Part shown: positions 31,969-43,672 of the stretch, one piece after another
Position numbering within the stretch: position 1 is the first letter of the stretch
Layout: each line of letters begins with the position of its first letter
Assembly (NCBI GenBank): GCA_035610365.1
Contig: CM069432.1
Span: 109,449,529 to 109,513,528 of the forward strand
Origin: Aquatica leii
Lineage: Eukaryota; Arthropoda; Insecta; Coleoptera; Lampyridae
Length of the DNA: 64,000 nucleotides
Direction of reading: 5' to 3'
Position numbers and translations under genes: made by a program
Notes under the pieces: generated by a model
What the model saw: the letters and a program-made list of their open reading frames with translations, nothing else
Database searches by the model: none
Told to the model about the DNA's origin: nothing

Positions 31969-32293
31969 AGAAGGAATAAAAAAGAAAACAAATAGTCAAA
32001 CACATTATTATTAATTATTAAGTACGTAATCTCAGCTTTTTCAAATTTCTTGAGCATTTTGATTCGCTGATTACATTTGATCGCCAATTTTAGAAGTATT
32101 TTTGTACTTAAACAAAAATAGTACGATATAAAATCTTAAGCTTTCGCAATTGTTATGATTATAAGCAACTTTCGGCTTAGACCGCGTCGTAGTTAAACAC
32201 CCAGACTTAGGCTTGGTCCTAGTCTCTTTTTGACAGTCAAAATTAGAAGTAGAACTTGGCCTTTGCAGTATTGTCGTTCATGAACCCAAACAA

Positions 32294-32336
32294 ACTGACG
32301 TTTCGCAAGACATTGCAGCTTGCATCTTCAGAGTAG
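32294..32336 (-). ncRNA. hammerhead-like motif, best-preserved Penelope copy
   Basis: The minus strand reads CTGAAGA, then GCAAG and CTTGC pairing across a 9-base loop, then GAAAC, GTC and AGT. ACT before the core can pair with AGT after GTC as stem I. Stem III would be only ACGU with no loop, so it can close only between two molecules. Minimal, dimer-acting hammerheads have been described in Penelope-like elements; activity here is inference. Confidence 0.6.
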
Positions 32337-32407
32337 TAAACGTCACTGAAAGAAAAAGTGTAAATGACGATATTTATACCAATAGCGATTAGCGTGATTA
32401 AAGGACC

Positions 32408-33380
32408 TTATCTTTCCGTTACCGCTTGACTGACATTGTTATTACTTGGAGTAAGTGTTTGTGTCCTTTCCAAGAAGGTTGATCTTTGTTTTAGAGGATA
32501 TAATACTGGTAGCCAAGATTTGCTGAGTCTTAAACCGTCTTCTCGATTCATATTACATGGATGTTTTTCTATTTCCACGGCTTTGCGGATTAGTCTGGAA
32601 AAGTAGAAAGGAGGTCTAGCCAACACTTTAGTTTGGTCGAAGTTCAGCGTGTGTCCTTGGTTTTTCACGTGCACTGCAACTGCTTATTTGGTAACTTTGC
32701 GGTGTTTGCAGTCAGCCATATGTTCTTTTACTCTAACTTCAATAGAGCGTCCCGTCTGTCTTATATAACTTGATCCACAGGAACAAGAAATTTTGTAAAC
32801 TCCGGCATGTTTTAGAGTCCCTTGTTTGTCCTTAGCAAATGTAAACCAGGTGTTTAGGGTATCCTTGGTGGTAAAAACAGTTTTAATATTATATTTCTTT
32901 AGCACCCTGTTTATTTTGTCTGTCGAACCCATACAGTAAGGTAAATCAGCGGTGCTAGTAGGAGGTGATAAGTCTTTTTTGACTTTTAGCTTCATTGCTC
33001 TTCTCCATGCGTTTTGGATCTCTTTGAACCCGTATTTATTTTGTTTTAGAGATTCCAACAGTGTTTTCTTTTCTTTTTGTAGATTTTCATTATTTGACAC
33101 ACGTATACTTTTGGCTAAAGTATGCAAAACAGAGTCTCGTATGTTCTAACTCCATAGTAAATTTAATGCTGTTATGTGCAGAGTTTAGATGTTGAAAGAA
33201 CTGATTTAGTTTATCTTTGCCATGAGGCCATACAACAAACGTATCATCAACATATCTAAACCAAGTTTTTAGTTTTAACTCAACATTTTTCATAATTTTA
33301 GTTACAAAATATTCTATGTAAATTGGCTATAACTGGAGAGAGCGGTGAACGCAAGGCCGCTTCTTCTACTTGTTTAAACA
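32408..33380 (-). pseudogene. Penelope-like RT and GIY-YIG endonuclease, with a deletion in the RT C-terminus
   Basis: 33380-33150 encodes YVDDTFVVWPHGKDKLNQFF, with motif C intact, and KFTMELEH. The frame then jumps to the segment equivalent to HTLAK, losing the LAFLDVLV...HHHP region seen in copy 1. 33127-32684 carries the linker (KEIQNAWRRAMKLKVKKDL) and the GIY-YIG core: HAGVYKISCSCGSSYIRQTG, then RSIEVRVKEHMADC. The usual YIGQ is YIRQ. A TAA after HRKVTK is followed by the C-terminal frame 32674-32408 (GHTLNFDQTKVLAR ... VSQAVTER). GIY-YIG plus RT is diagnostic of Penelope-like elements. Confidence 0.9.
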
Positions 33381-33407
33381 AGTTGTCTTTATAACTGCAA
33401 TAAGTGT

Positions 33408-33860
33408 AAAGTAAAAGAACATATGGCTGACTGCAAACACCGCAAAGTTACTAAATCAGCAGTGGCAGAACACGTGTGGAACCAAGGACACACACTGAAC
33501 TTTGATTAAACTAAAGTGTTAGCCAGAACTCCTTTCTACTTTCACAGACTAATCCGCGAAGCTGTGGAAATAGAAAAACATCCATGTAATATGAACCGAG
33601 AAGACGGTTTAAGACTCAGCGAATCTTGGCTACACTTTTTCTTTCAGTGACATTTACCACTCTGAAGATGCAAGCTGCAATGTCTTGCAAAACGTCATTT
33701 TGTTTGGGTACACGAACGACAACACGGCAAAGGCCAAGTTCTAATTCTTGTTTTGACTCTCAAGAAGAGACTAAGACCAAGCCTAAGTCTGAGTGTCTAA
33801 CTACTACGCAGTCTAAGCCGAAAGCCGCTTATAATTATAAAAATAATACAAAATAAAAAA
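33408..33860 (+). mobile_element. Penelope-like element, partial copy 3
   Basis: It starts inside GIY-YIG (VKEHMADCKHRKVTK) and continues SAVAEHVWNQGHTLNFD, a TAA, TKVLARTPF and NMNREDGLRLSESWL. It then jumps directly to the 3' UTR, losing the last ~35 residues. The 3' UTR (33630-33850) includes a segment missing from copy 1 (AAGAAGAGACTAAGACC region). Oriented opposite to copy 2, sharing a head-to-head boundary. Confidence 0.85.
33656..33702 (+). ncRNA. hammerhead-like motif, Penelope copy 3 (core mutated)
   Basis: CTGAAGA and the GCAAG/CTTGC stem are intact, but GAAAC has become AAAAC. The conserved G12 is therefore lost, and this copy is expected to be inactive. Confidence 0.5.
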
Positions 33861-34485
33861 TCAATTTGACGACAAAACATTTAAACGTTGTCAAGAATTT
33901 TGTACACCACAGTAATTGAAAAGACGTACCTAAGCAGTTATTAGAATATTTTGAGTTCTCAGCAATACGCCAATACATCTATTTTGTAATAAAACCAACT
34001 TTTACTTACTGCGAACAAGTATTTATTGCAGCAGTTTGCTTTAACTGCACACTACTCAAAAACAATGTTAATACACTGTCTGCACACAATAACTAAAAAT
34101 TAAGTTGTACCACTGTAAAAACTAAATCACAAATACAAAATATGATGCTGTATTATCACAGCGTGCATAAGCTGTTTTGTCAAATGCGTTGAAAATATTC
34201 TTAAGCTTTGGCAGCGCCGCTGGAGGTGAACTCAACCGTAGCATTTTACAATTATATATATATAAGGAGGCAAAAGCGTCTTAATCCCACATGGAGATAG
34301 GGTAGTACTAAATACAGATTTGTATTTTGTATGAAAAAAACATGTGTTATCATTACCCCTCTACCTTTGCCTGTAAAATGGTGTAACACCTGACCATTTA
34401 AATACGGAAAAAACTTGTGTAACATAATTTGTTCTACCGGATGGATGGGCGTCTTAAAGATATGCGGAGACGAAGAGGATACAAA

Positions 34486-34488
<3 letters not shown>
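33861..34488. other. non-coding right part of block B with subterminal motifs
   Basis: AT-rich sequence followed by the right subterminal cluster: CTGGAGGTGAAC, a short (TA)n at 34254-34264, GGAGGCAAAAGCG, then TGCGGAGACGAAGAGG close to the block end. No gene recognised. Confidence 0.5.

Positions 34489-34518
<30 letters not shown>
34489..34518. repeat. (TA)n microsatellite joining blocks B and C
   Basis: About 15 TA units. B ends ...ACAAATGC before it; C starts TTGTAACGTCG after it. Confidence 0.95.
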
Positions 34519-34522
<4 letters not shown>

Positions 34523-34679
34523 AACGTCGTACTTGTAGCAATGCAAAATTTATGCTTCCATACCTATAGCAATAATCGTGGACGCGTTGCAATATTGCTA
34601 CGCGTCCCGATATTTTGCCGTACTTGCCGCAATAATTGTGGCAACGCTGTTTTAAGATGTGACGTCAATCCCAATGTGT

Positions 34680-36189
34680 GTTGCCTACATTATAGGTATG
34701 TTAATGAATTTGTATTCTACAAGTATTCTAAATTATTCGCGATGTATTTACAATACAGAAAATGTTTATTATTAACATTAATAAGATGATAATAATTAAT
34801 AATTGGTGTTGTTAATAGAAAATACGGTATTAAACTTTTTTAATAGAAAATATATATTTTTTAATAAAAATGACGTTGATTACAAAATCAGTATAATTTT
34901 GATTTTTAAATGAATTCAATATTCGGAAATTTCTAATTACCGAGTTTTAATGCCATTCACCTTATGTGTTTTGTACTTACACATATAGATATTAAAAACG
35001 TGCATATTTAATGCAAGTGCAATTAGAAAATGCTACAATTAACATTATTGTTAAAAAATCGTAATTTACCTTTCTTTCTAATTTTTTCAATTAAATTGAA
35101 TTCAACCCTTAAAAGTAAACGCATAAGTAAACAAAAAAATCAAAGAGAAAAAATAAACCAATCATCCGCGAGAGGAGAAAATAACAAAAACGCCTTAAAG
35201 CTAAAACTAAGAACTACGAATCGTGTAAACTTCAAATTTTTGTCTCTTTATCAGACATATTTGCTAAACGTTTGTCAAAGAATAAACAATTCTTGTTTTT
35301 ACTGAAATCATTTATAAGCTTTTAATAGGTGGTACAACTTTGAGAAAACCTCATTGTAGGTGTGCTCGCTTAACATTGGGTCAGTCATAATGTTTAAAAA
35401 CAAGTGTTTGAATGTTATATTTATAGTTGTTTTACTGGCTTATTGAATATGTAACTCATAATTTCCAAGAGAGTTACAACAAAACTAAGAACCTGTATAA
35501 TATCAATTCCGAAAACTTCCTTATCAATTTCAGCAAGCAGATTCATACTAACACCTTGAACTAAACCAGTTTTGAAAGTTAATTAGGTATAGGACCTATT
35601 ATTATACATACTACAGGATACTACTTAAATATTATGTCACTTATTTAAACAAAACAAAAAGATACTAAATACGAATTCATAGAATCTTACGTAAAGTGTT
35701 TTAGTAGAAACACAGTATAAGTACTGTGGTAGTAACGTATTTGGACGTGACCTATCTAAAGTATTGAAATTGATACATAGTTTGACTCGACATTTATTCC
35801 ATGTGTTATCTCAATTTTTACCAACGGTTTATACTGTAACAGCAATGTCTTACTGTTATCACAATTAGCATACTGTTTTATGACCTTTTATAAATTAATG
35901 TATTATTTTAAATTGAGTTACTTTTGTAAAAGAAAAGTAGATAGCTGTGTTATGATTTTATTTTCACATTTTGTTATCTTTACAAGTTTTACTACAATCG
36001 TTTACATCTAATGCAATTTAAATTCATAATTTTTTTTAATATCTTTTATTGAAATCAGTTAGATTTGTTATAAAAAGCATCTAAAAACTGTTTATTTTGT
36101 CAGTTTTAGCAGAAGTTATAGTAGTAGGTTTTATTGTTTTTTTAAAAAATTTATGGATATTAATACAACTAAAAATACGAGGAGTATTA
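34680..36189. other. non-coding left part of block C
   Basis: AT-rich sequence. The plus-strand ORF at 35030-35305 is Lys/Asn-rich without a domain and is not supported. No other structure seen. Confidence 0.45.
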
Positions 36190-39100
36190 TCACAATTTTT
36201 AACAAATCTTTGCCACATTTGGAGAGAATGGTTTCCGATAGGTTATACACTCATTAGCACCAACGACGTTTTGCTATCTCGATCAAACTGTCTATTTCAA
36301 CCTTTTCTCGTTTTAGACATCGCGCGATGTTGTTAGTTCGAGTTAGATAACTCTAAACCTCCCTATCAGAACAAAATTTTGTTTGCGCGATCTAACAGTA
36401 CCCATCTTTAGTTACAAATTTGAGAAATTTGAAAGAAATCCGTATATAATTGTGATTACGTTGACGTTGTAACTGCAGTACGTTCCAATCCACAATTTTT
36501 GACAAATCGTTACCAAATCTGGAGAGGATGGTTCCCGATAGATTATAAATTCATTATCATCAACGACGTTTTGCTATCTAGATGAAACTGCCTTTTTCAC
36601 CCTGATCACATTTTCAACATCTCACGATGTTGTTGTTTCAAGTTCGATAACCATAAAACTCCTTATCAGATCAAAATTTTGTTTGCGCGATCTAATTGTA
36701 CGCACTTTTATTTACATATTTAAGAAATTTGAAAAAAATTTGAATATAATTGTGGTTACGTTGACATTTTAACCGCAGTACGTTCTTATCATAACACGCG
36801 AAAAACGAATTTTGACTTTCTCGGTCCGTATTTTGGTAACCCTTCATTCAAAATTGTAATTTGACACATCATTAGATACCTTGTTTTGTCCCCTAGCGTT
36901 CCTTATATTATTGATTATTTTCAAACTTTGATAATAAGTTTATTTAGCTTTGTGTAAAGTACTGCGCATACTGCATTATAATTTTCAGTTTTTATTACGA
37001 AAGATGACTAAAATCCACAATTTTTGACAAATCGTTACCAAATCTGGAGGGGATGGTCCCGATATATTATAAACTCATTAACATCAACAATATTTTGCTA
37101 TCTCGAAGAAACTGCCTTTTTCACCCTCTTCTTGTTTTCGACATCTCACGATGTTGTTGTTTCAACTTCTATAACCCTAAAATGGCTTGTCAGATCAAAA
37201 TTTTGTTTGCGCGATCTAATTAGACGCACTTTTAGTTACATATATGAGAAATTTGAAAGAAATCCGTATATAATTGTGATTACGTTGACGTTTTAACCGC
37301 AGTACGTTCTTATCATAACACGAGAAAAACGAAGTTTTGACTATGTCATTCTGTATTTTGGTAACCCTTCATACAAAATTGTAGTTTGACACATAATTAG
37401 ATACTCAGTTTTGTCCCCTATCGTTTCTTATAATATCGATTGTTTTCACACTTTGATAATAAGTTTATTTAGCTTTGTGTCAAGTGCTACACATGCTGCA
37501 TTATAATTTTCAGTTTTTATTACGAAACATGACTAAAATCCACAATTTTTGACAAATCGTTACCAAATCTGGATAGGATGGTTCCCGATAGGTTATAAAC
37601 TCATTACCACCAACGACGTTTTGCTATCTCGATCAAACTGCCTTTTCACTGTCTTCTTACTTTCGACATTTCACGATGTTGTTGGTTCGAGTTCGATAAC
37701 TCTAAAACGCCTTATCACATCAAAATTTTGTTTGAGCAATCTAATTGCACGTATTTTTAGTTACAAATTTCATAAATTTGAAAGAAATTCGTATATAATT
37801 GTGGTTACTTTGACGCTTTAACCGCAGTACGTTCTTATCATAACACGAGAAAAACGAATTTTTGATTTTTCTCATTCCGTATGTTGGTAACCCTTCATCC
37901 ACAATTGTAATTTGACACATCATTAGATACCTTGTTTTGTCCCCTATGGTTCCTTATAATATCGATCATTTTCAAACTTTGATAATAAGTTTATTTAGCT
38001 TTATATAAAGTGCTACACATGGTGCATTATAATTTTCAGTTTTTATTACGAAAGATGACTAAAATCCACAATTTTTGACAAATCGTTACCAAATCTGGAG
38101 GGGATGGTTCCCGATATATTATAAACTCATTAACATCAACAATATTTTGCTATCTCGAAGAAACTGCCTTTTTCACCCTCTTCTTGTTTTCGACATCTCA
38201 CGATGTTGTTGTTTCAACTTCTATAACCCTAAAATGGCTTGTCAGATCAAAATTTTGTTTGCGCGATCTAATTAGACGCACTTTTAGTTACATATATGAG
38301 AAATTTGAAAGAAATCCGTATATAATTGTGATTACGTTGACGTTTTAACCGCAGTACGTTCTTATCATAACACGAGAAAAACGAAGTTTTGACTATGTCA
38401 TTCTGTATTTTGGTAACCCTTCATACAAAATTGTAATTTGACACATAATTAGATACTCAGTTTTGTCCCCTATCGTTTCTTATAATATCGATTGTTTTCA
38501 CACTTTGATAATAAGTTTATTTAGCTTTGTGTCAAGTGCTACACATGCTGCATTATAATTTTCAGTTTTTATTACGAAACATGACTAAAATCCACAATTT
38601 TTGACAAATCGTTACCAAATCTGGATAGGATCGTTCCCGATAGGTTATAAACTCATTACCACTAACGACGTTTTGCTATCTCGATCAAACTGCCTTTTTC
38701 ACCCTGATCACATTTTCAACATTTCACGATGTTGTTGTTTCAAGTTCGATAACCATAAAACTCCTTATCAGATCAAAATTTTGTTTGCGCGATCTAATTG
38801 TACGTATTTTTAGTTACAAATTTCATAAATTTGAAAGAAATTCGTATATAATTGTGGTTACTTTGACGCTTTAACCGCAGTACGTTCTTATCATAACACG
38901 AGAAAAACGAATTTTTGATTTTTCTCATTCCGTATTTTGGTAACCCTTCATCCAAAATTGTAATTTGACACATCATTAGATACCTTGTTTTGTCCCCTAT
39001 GGTTCCTTATAATATCGATAATTTTCAAACTTTGATAATAAGTTTATTTAGCTTTATATAAAGTGCTACACATGGTGCATTATAATTTTCAGTTTTTATT

Positions 39101-42100
39101 ACGAAAGATGACTAAAATCCACAATTTTTGACAAATCGTTACCAAATCTGGATAGGATGGTTCCCGATAGGTTATAAACTCATTACCACCAACGACGTTT
39201 TGCTATCTCGACCAAACTGCCTTTGTCACTCTCTTCTCACTTTCGACATCTCACGATGTTGTTGTTTCAAGTTCGATAACCCTAAAACGGCTTGTCAGAT
39301 CAAAATTTTGTTTGCGCGATCTAATAATACGCACTTTTAGTTACATATATGAGAAATTTGAAAGAAATCCGTATATAATTGTGATTACGTTGACGTTTTA
39401 ACCGCAGTACGTTCTTATCATAACCCGAGAAAAATAGAATTTTTGACTTTGTCATTCCGTATTTTGGTAACCTTTCATCGAAAATTGTAATTTGACACAT
39501 CATTAGATACCCAGTTTTGTCCCCTATCGTTTCTTATAATATCGATTGTTTTCAAACTTTGATAATAAGTTTATTTAGCTTTGTGTAAAGTACTGCGCAT
39601 ACTGCATTATAATTTTCAGTTTTTATTACGAAAGATGACTAAAATCCACAATTTTTGCCAAATCGTTACCAAATCTGGAGGGGATGGTTCCCCATATATT
39701 ATAAACTCATTAACATCAACGATATTTTGCTATCTCGAAGAAACTGCCTTTTTCACCCTCTTCTTGTTTTCGACATCTCACGATGATGTTGGTTCAAGTT
39801 CGATAACCCTAAAACGGCTTGTCAGATCAAAATTTTGTTTGCGCGATCTAATTAGACGCACTTTTAGTTACATATATGAGAAATTTGAAAGAAATCCGTA
39901 TATAATTGTGATTACGTTGACGTTTTAACCGCAGTACGTTCTTATCATAACACGAGAAAAACGAAGTTTTGACTATGTCATTCTGTATTTTGGTAACCCT
40001 TCATACAAAATTGTAATTTGACACATAATTAGATACCCAGTTTTGTCCCTTATCGTTTTTTATAATATCGATTGTTTTCACACTTTGATAATAAGTTTAT
40101 TTAGCTTTGTGTCAAGTGCTACACATGCTGCATTATAATTTTCAGTTTTTATTACGAAACATGACTAAAATCCACAATTTTTGACAAATCGTTACCAAAT
40201 CTGGATAGGATGGTTCCCGATAGGTTATAAACTCATTACCACCAACGACGTTTTGCTATCTCGATCAAACTGCCTTTTTCACTGTCTTCTTACTTTCGAC
40301 ATTTCACGATGTTGTTGGTTCGAGTTCGATAACTTTAAAACGCCTTATCACATCAAAATTTTGTTTGAGCAATCTAATTGCACGTATTTTTAGTTACAAA
40401 TTTCATAAATTTGAAAGAAATTCGTATATAATTGTGGTTACTTTGACGCTTTAACCGCAGTACGTTCTTATCATAACACGAGAAAAACGAATTTTTGATT
40501 TTTCTCATTCCGTATTTTGGTAACCCTTCATCCAAAATTGTAATTTGACACATCATTAGATACCTTGTTTTGTCCCCTATGGTTCCTTATAATATCGATA
40601 ATTTTCAAACTTTGATAATAAGTTTATTTAGCTTTATATAAAGTGCTACACATGGTGCATTATAATTTTCAGTTTTTATTACGAAAGATGACTAAAATCC
40701 ACAATTTTTGACAAATCGTTACCAAATCTGGATAGGATGGTTCCCGATAGGTTATAAACTCATTACCACCAACGACGTTTTGCTATCTCGACCAAACTGC
40801 CTTTGTCACTCTCTTCTCACTTTCGACATCTCACGATGTTGTTGTTTCAAGTTCGATAACCCTAAAACGGCTTGTCAGATCAAAATTTTGTTTGCGCGAT
40901 CTAATAATACGCACTTTTAGTTACATATATGAGAAATTTGAAAGAAATCCGTATATAATTGTGATTACGTTGACGTTTTAACCGCAGTACGTTCTTATCA
41001 TAACCCGAGAAAAATAGAATTTTTGACTTTGTCATTCCGTATTTTGGTAACCTTTCATCCAAAATTGTAATTTGACACATCATTAGATACCCAGTTTTGT
41101 CCCCTATCGTTTCTTATAATATCGATTGTTTTCAAACTTTGATAATAAGTTTATTTAGCTTTGTGTAAAATACTGCGCATACTGCATTATAATTTTCAGT
41201 TTTTATTACGAAAGATGACTAAAATCCACAATTTTTGCCAAATCGTTACCAAATCTGGAGGGGATGGTTCCCCATATATTATAAACTCATTAACATCAAC
41301 GATATTTTGCTATCTCGAAGAAACTGCCTTTTTCACCCTCTTCTTGTTTTCGACATCTCACGATGATGTTGGTTCAAGTTCGATAACCCTAAAACGGCTT
41401 GTCAGATCAAAATTTTGTTTGTGCGATCTAATAATACGCACTTTTAGTTACATATATGAGAAATTTGAAAGAAATTCGTATATAATTGTGATTACGTTGA
41501 CGTTTTAACCGCAGTACGTTCTTATCATAACACGAGAAAAACGAAGTTTTGACTATGTCATTCTGTATTTTGGTAACCCTTCATACAAAATTGTAATTTG
41601 ACACATAATTAGATACCCAGTTTTGTCCCTTATCGTTTCTTATAATATCGATTGTTTTCACACTTTGATAATAAGTTTATTTAGCTTTGTGTAAAGTACT
41701 GCGCATACTGCATTATAATTTTCAGTTTTTATTACGAAAGATGACTAAAATCCACAATTTTTGACAAATCGTTACCAAATCTGGAGGGGATGGTTCCCGA
41801 TAGATTATAAACTCATTAACATCAACGACATTTTGCTATCTCGATGAAACTGCCTTTTTCACCCTCTTCACGTTTTTGACATCTCACGATGTTGTTGTTT
41901 CAACTTCTATAACCCTAAAATGGCTTGTCAGATCAAAATTTTGTTTACGCGATCTAATTAGACGCACTTTTAGTTACATATATGAGAAATTTGAAAGAAA
42001 TCTGTATATAATTGTGATTACGTTGACGTTTTAACCGCAGTACGTTCTTATCATAACCCGAGAAAAATAGAATTTTTGACTTTGTCATTCCGTATTTTGG

Positions 42101-42670
42101 TAACCTTTCATCCAAAATTGTAATTTGACACATCATTAGATACCTTGTTTTGTCCCCTATCGTTCCTTATAATATCGATTGTTTTCAAACTTTGATAATA
42201 AGTTTATTTAGCTTTGTCTAATGTAGTACTTCTCATAAAATTTTATTTACACCTAGTTGTACCCTATTTTAGTTACAGTTTAAAAAAATTGATTGATGTC
42301 CTTATATAATTGTGATTAGTTGACGAACTCGAGTACGTTGTTATCAGAACACGCGAAAAACGAATCTTTGACTTTGTCGTTGTGTGTTTTGGTAACCGTC
42401 TATCCAAAATTGTAATTTGACACATCATTAGACACCTTGTTTTGTCGTCTATCGTTTCGGATAATAAGGATCATTTTCAATCTTAGCTAATAAAACTTTA
42501 CCAAATTATAAATTCATTAGCATCAGTGACGTTTTGCTATCTCGATCAAATTGCTCTAAAACAGCTCATCGACCAAAATATTGTTTAACACTTTTAATTG
42601 TACATTCTTTTATGAATTTGAAAATGTGGAAAAAAATTAATCGAAATCTATGGATCCATGCAATTAAAGT
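36190..42670 (+). repeat. satellite array, ~526-bp monomers with higher-order organisation
   Basis: The landmark ACAAATCGTTACCAAATCTGG (first base of the preceding G) recurs at 36501, 37026, 37551, 38077, 38603, 39130, 39657, 40183, 40710, 41237 and 41763, giving steps of 525-527 bp. A partial unit precedes (36201) and a strongly diverged unit follows 42230. Monomers 39130/40710 and 39657/41237 are nearly identical, giving a three-monomer (1580-bp) higher-order period. Monomer 38603 looks like a chimera of the 36501 and 37551 types. Recurrent ORFs in the array are by-products; 526 is not a multiple of three. Confidence 0.95.
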
Positions 42671-43560
42671 TAAGACTTGAGTTATTTAAACATATGTTCA
42701 TTACAGATTAAAAATTTACAATCAGTAAAAACGAGAAGATAATTATTATCGTTCATAAGCCGGCTGTAGTGCAAGTCAGCATAAACGAGTGCGAACATTC
42801 GTTTACATAAATATGTCGTCACTTTCTTATCATAGTGTAAGACTGTTTATATTGCAGTATGATATAATTTGCAATTGACTTCCCGCCAAATAACAGCCAA
42901 CATTTTATTTTTAGTTGTTATCATTTTTTTGCCCCATGGTTAGATAGCCGTTCAAACAATTATTGTCACATTATCTCGATTCTAATGGTGCAGCATTTAT
43001 AATGGTCGACTGTCTTGCAGAATTATGTTGATTTTGTTTATATTTGTACATTTTATAAATGGAAATTAACAATAAGAATTTTCTATTTTGAACTTGGATA
43101 AAATATTTTCTTGTTTACATGTTTTACTCTACGCCGAACCTAACACTAATAACAATTAACGTTCTATGAATTTGAGTGAGTGAGCTAGGCGTCGGTAATA
43201 AGATAAATTTTATTAAATGAAATTAGTATATGCTTACATTTATCATTTGATAGATATTTAACATTTATATGAAGTATATGTATTACTTTATTAGGCATTT
43301 ATAACGAGCATGATAACATTATTTGAAATAAGTGAACGTTAGGCAACACATTACACATTACTTTAGCAGTTTGGATATTTAATAAAAAAACATTTTACTA
43401 TATAACAATATAACATGTGTTGTTATTTCCTACTGTACCTAATTAAATACATATAAATGCAGTAGTTAAGAACAATTAAAGGTTGTTGTTTAATATTTTC
43501 TTAGTTACACATTTTGTAGGACCTGTGACAATGTTTTTATACGTATAAAAGTTGAAAACT
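42671..43560. other. non-coding right part of block C
   Basis: AT-rich sequence; no gene or repeat recognised before the right subterminal words near 43610. Confidence 0.4.
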
Positions 43561-43647
43561 GCAAACCGTACGTATCGCGATGCGTATAAAACTGTATAAA
43601 ACTCGAACAGTGTTGCAACATCAACATTGCAACAGGTTAGGCTGTAC

Positions 43648-43672
43648 ATATATATATATATATATATATATA
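43648..43672. repeat. (TA)n microsatellite joining blocks C and A2
   Basis: About 12 TA units, between ...GCTGTAC and CATAAAAATTG. Confidence 0.95.

Larger units (their letters stand above)
32120..33402 (-). mobile_element. Penelope-like element, partial copy 2
   Basis: The copy runs from the RT palm (33402) to the 3' UTR (about 32120) on minus. It abuts copy 3 head to head at about 33405. It shares the 3' UTR with copies 1 and 3, including the hammerhead-like motif. The left limit is approximate. Confidence 0.82.
29073..34488. mobile_element. block B: (TA)n-bounded 5.4-kb composite element
   Basis: The left end GCATTTAGTACTCATACACC and the complement of the right end GCATTTGTATCCTCTTCGTC are imperfect inverted repeats, both continuing into CTCCG. 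A GGAGGCAAAAACG-type motif and its complement recur near both ends (29093-29410 and 34220-34285). Inside are a retrozyme insertion, a recombinase remnant and two Penelope fragments. The whole may be one element that collected insertions. This is inferred from the ends only. Confidence 0.6.
34519..43647. mobile_element. block C: (TA)n-bounded 9.1-kb segment carrying a satellite array
   Basis: The left end (TTGTAACGTCGTACTTGTAG then CAATG) and the complement of the right end (TGTACAGCCTAACCTGTTG then CAATG) align at roughly two thirds of positions without gaps. GTWGCAAT/ATTGC words cluster at both ends (34533-34645 and 43610-43640). The middle is satellite DNA. This is weaker than blocks A and B, because the similarity is shorter. 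Confidence 0.5.

Noticed and set aside
36097-42136. Repeated ORFs in the satellite (for example those starting MTNRYQIWIGWFPIGYK)
   Set aside because: They recur because the monomer recurs. The 526-bp period is not a multiple of three, no frame continues between units, and there is no domain.
36190-42670. Regular repeats considered as a CRISPR array
   Set aside because: The units are 526-bp satellite monomers with no repeat-spacer pattern, in a eukaryotic context.
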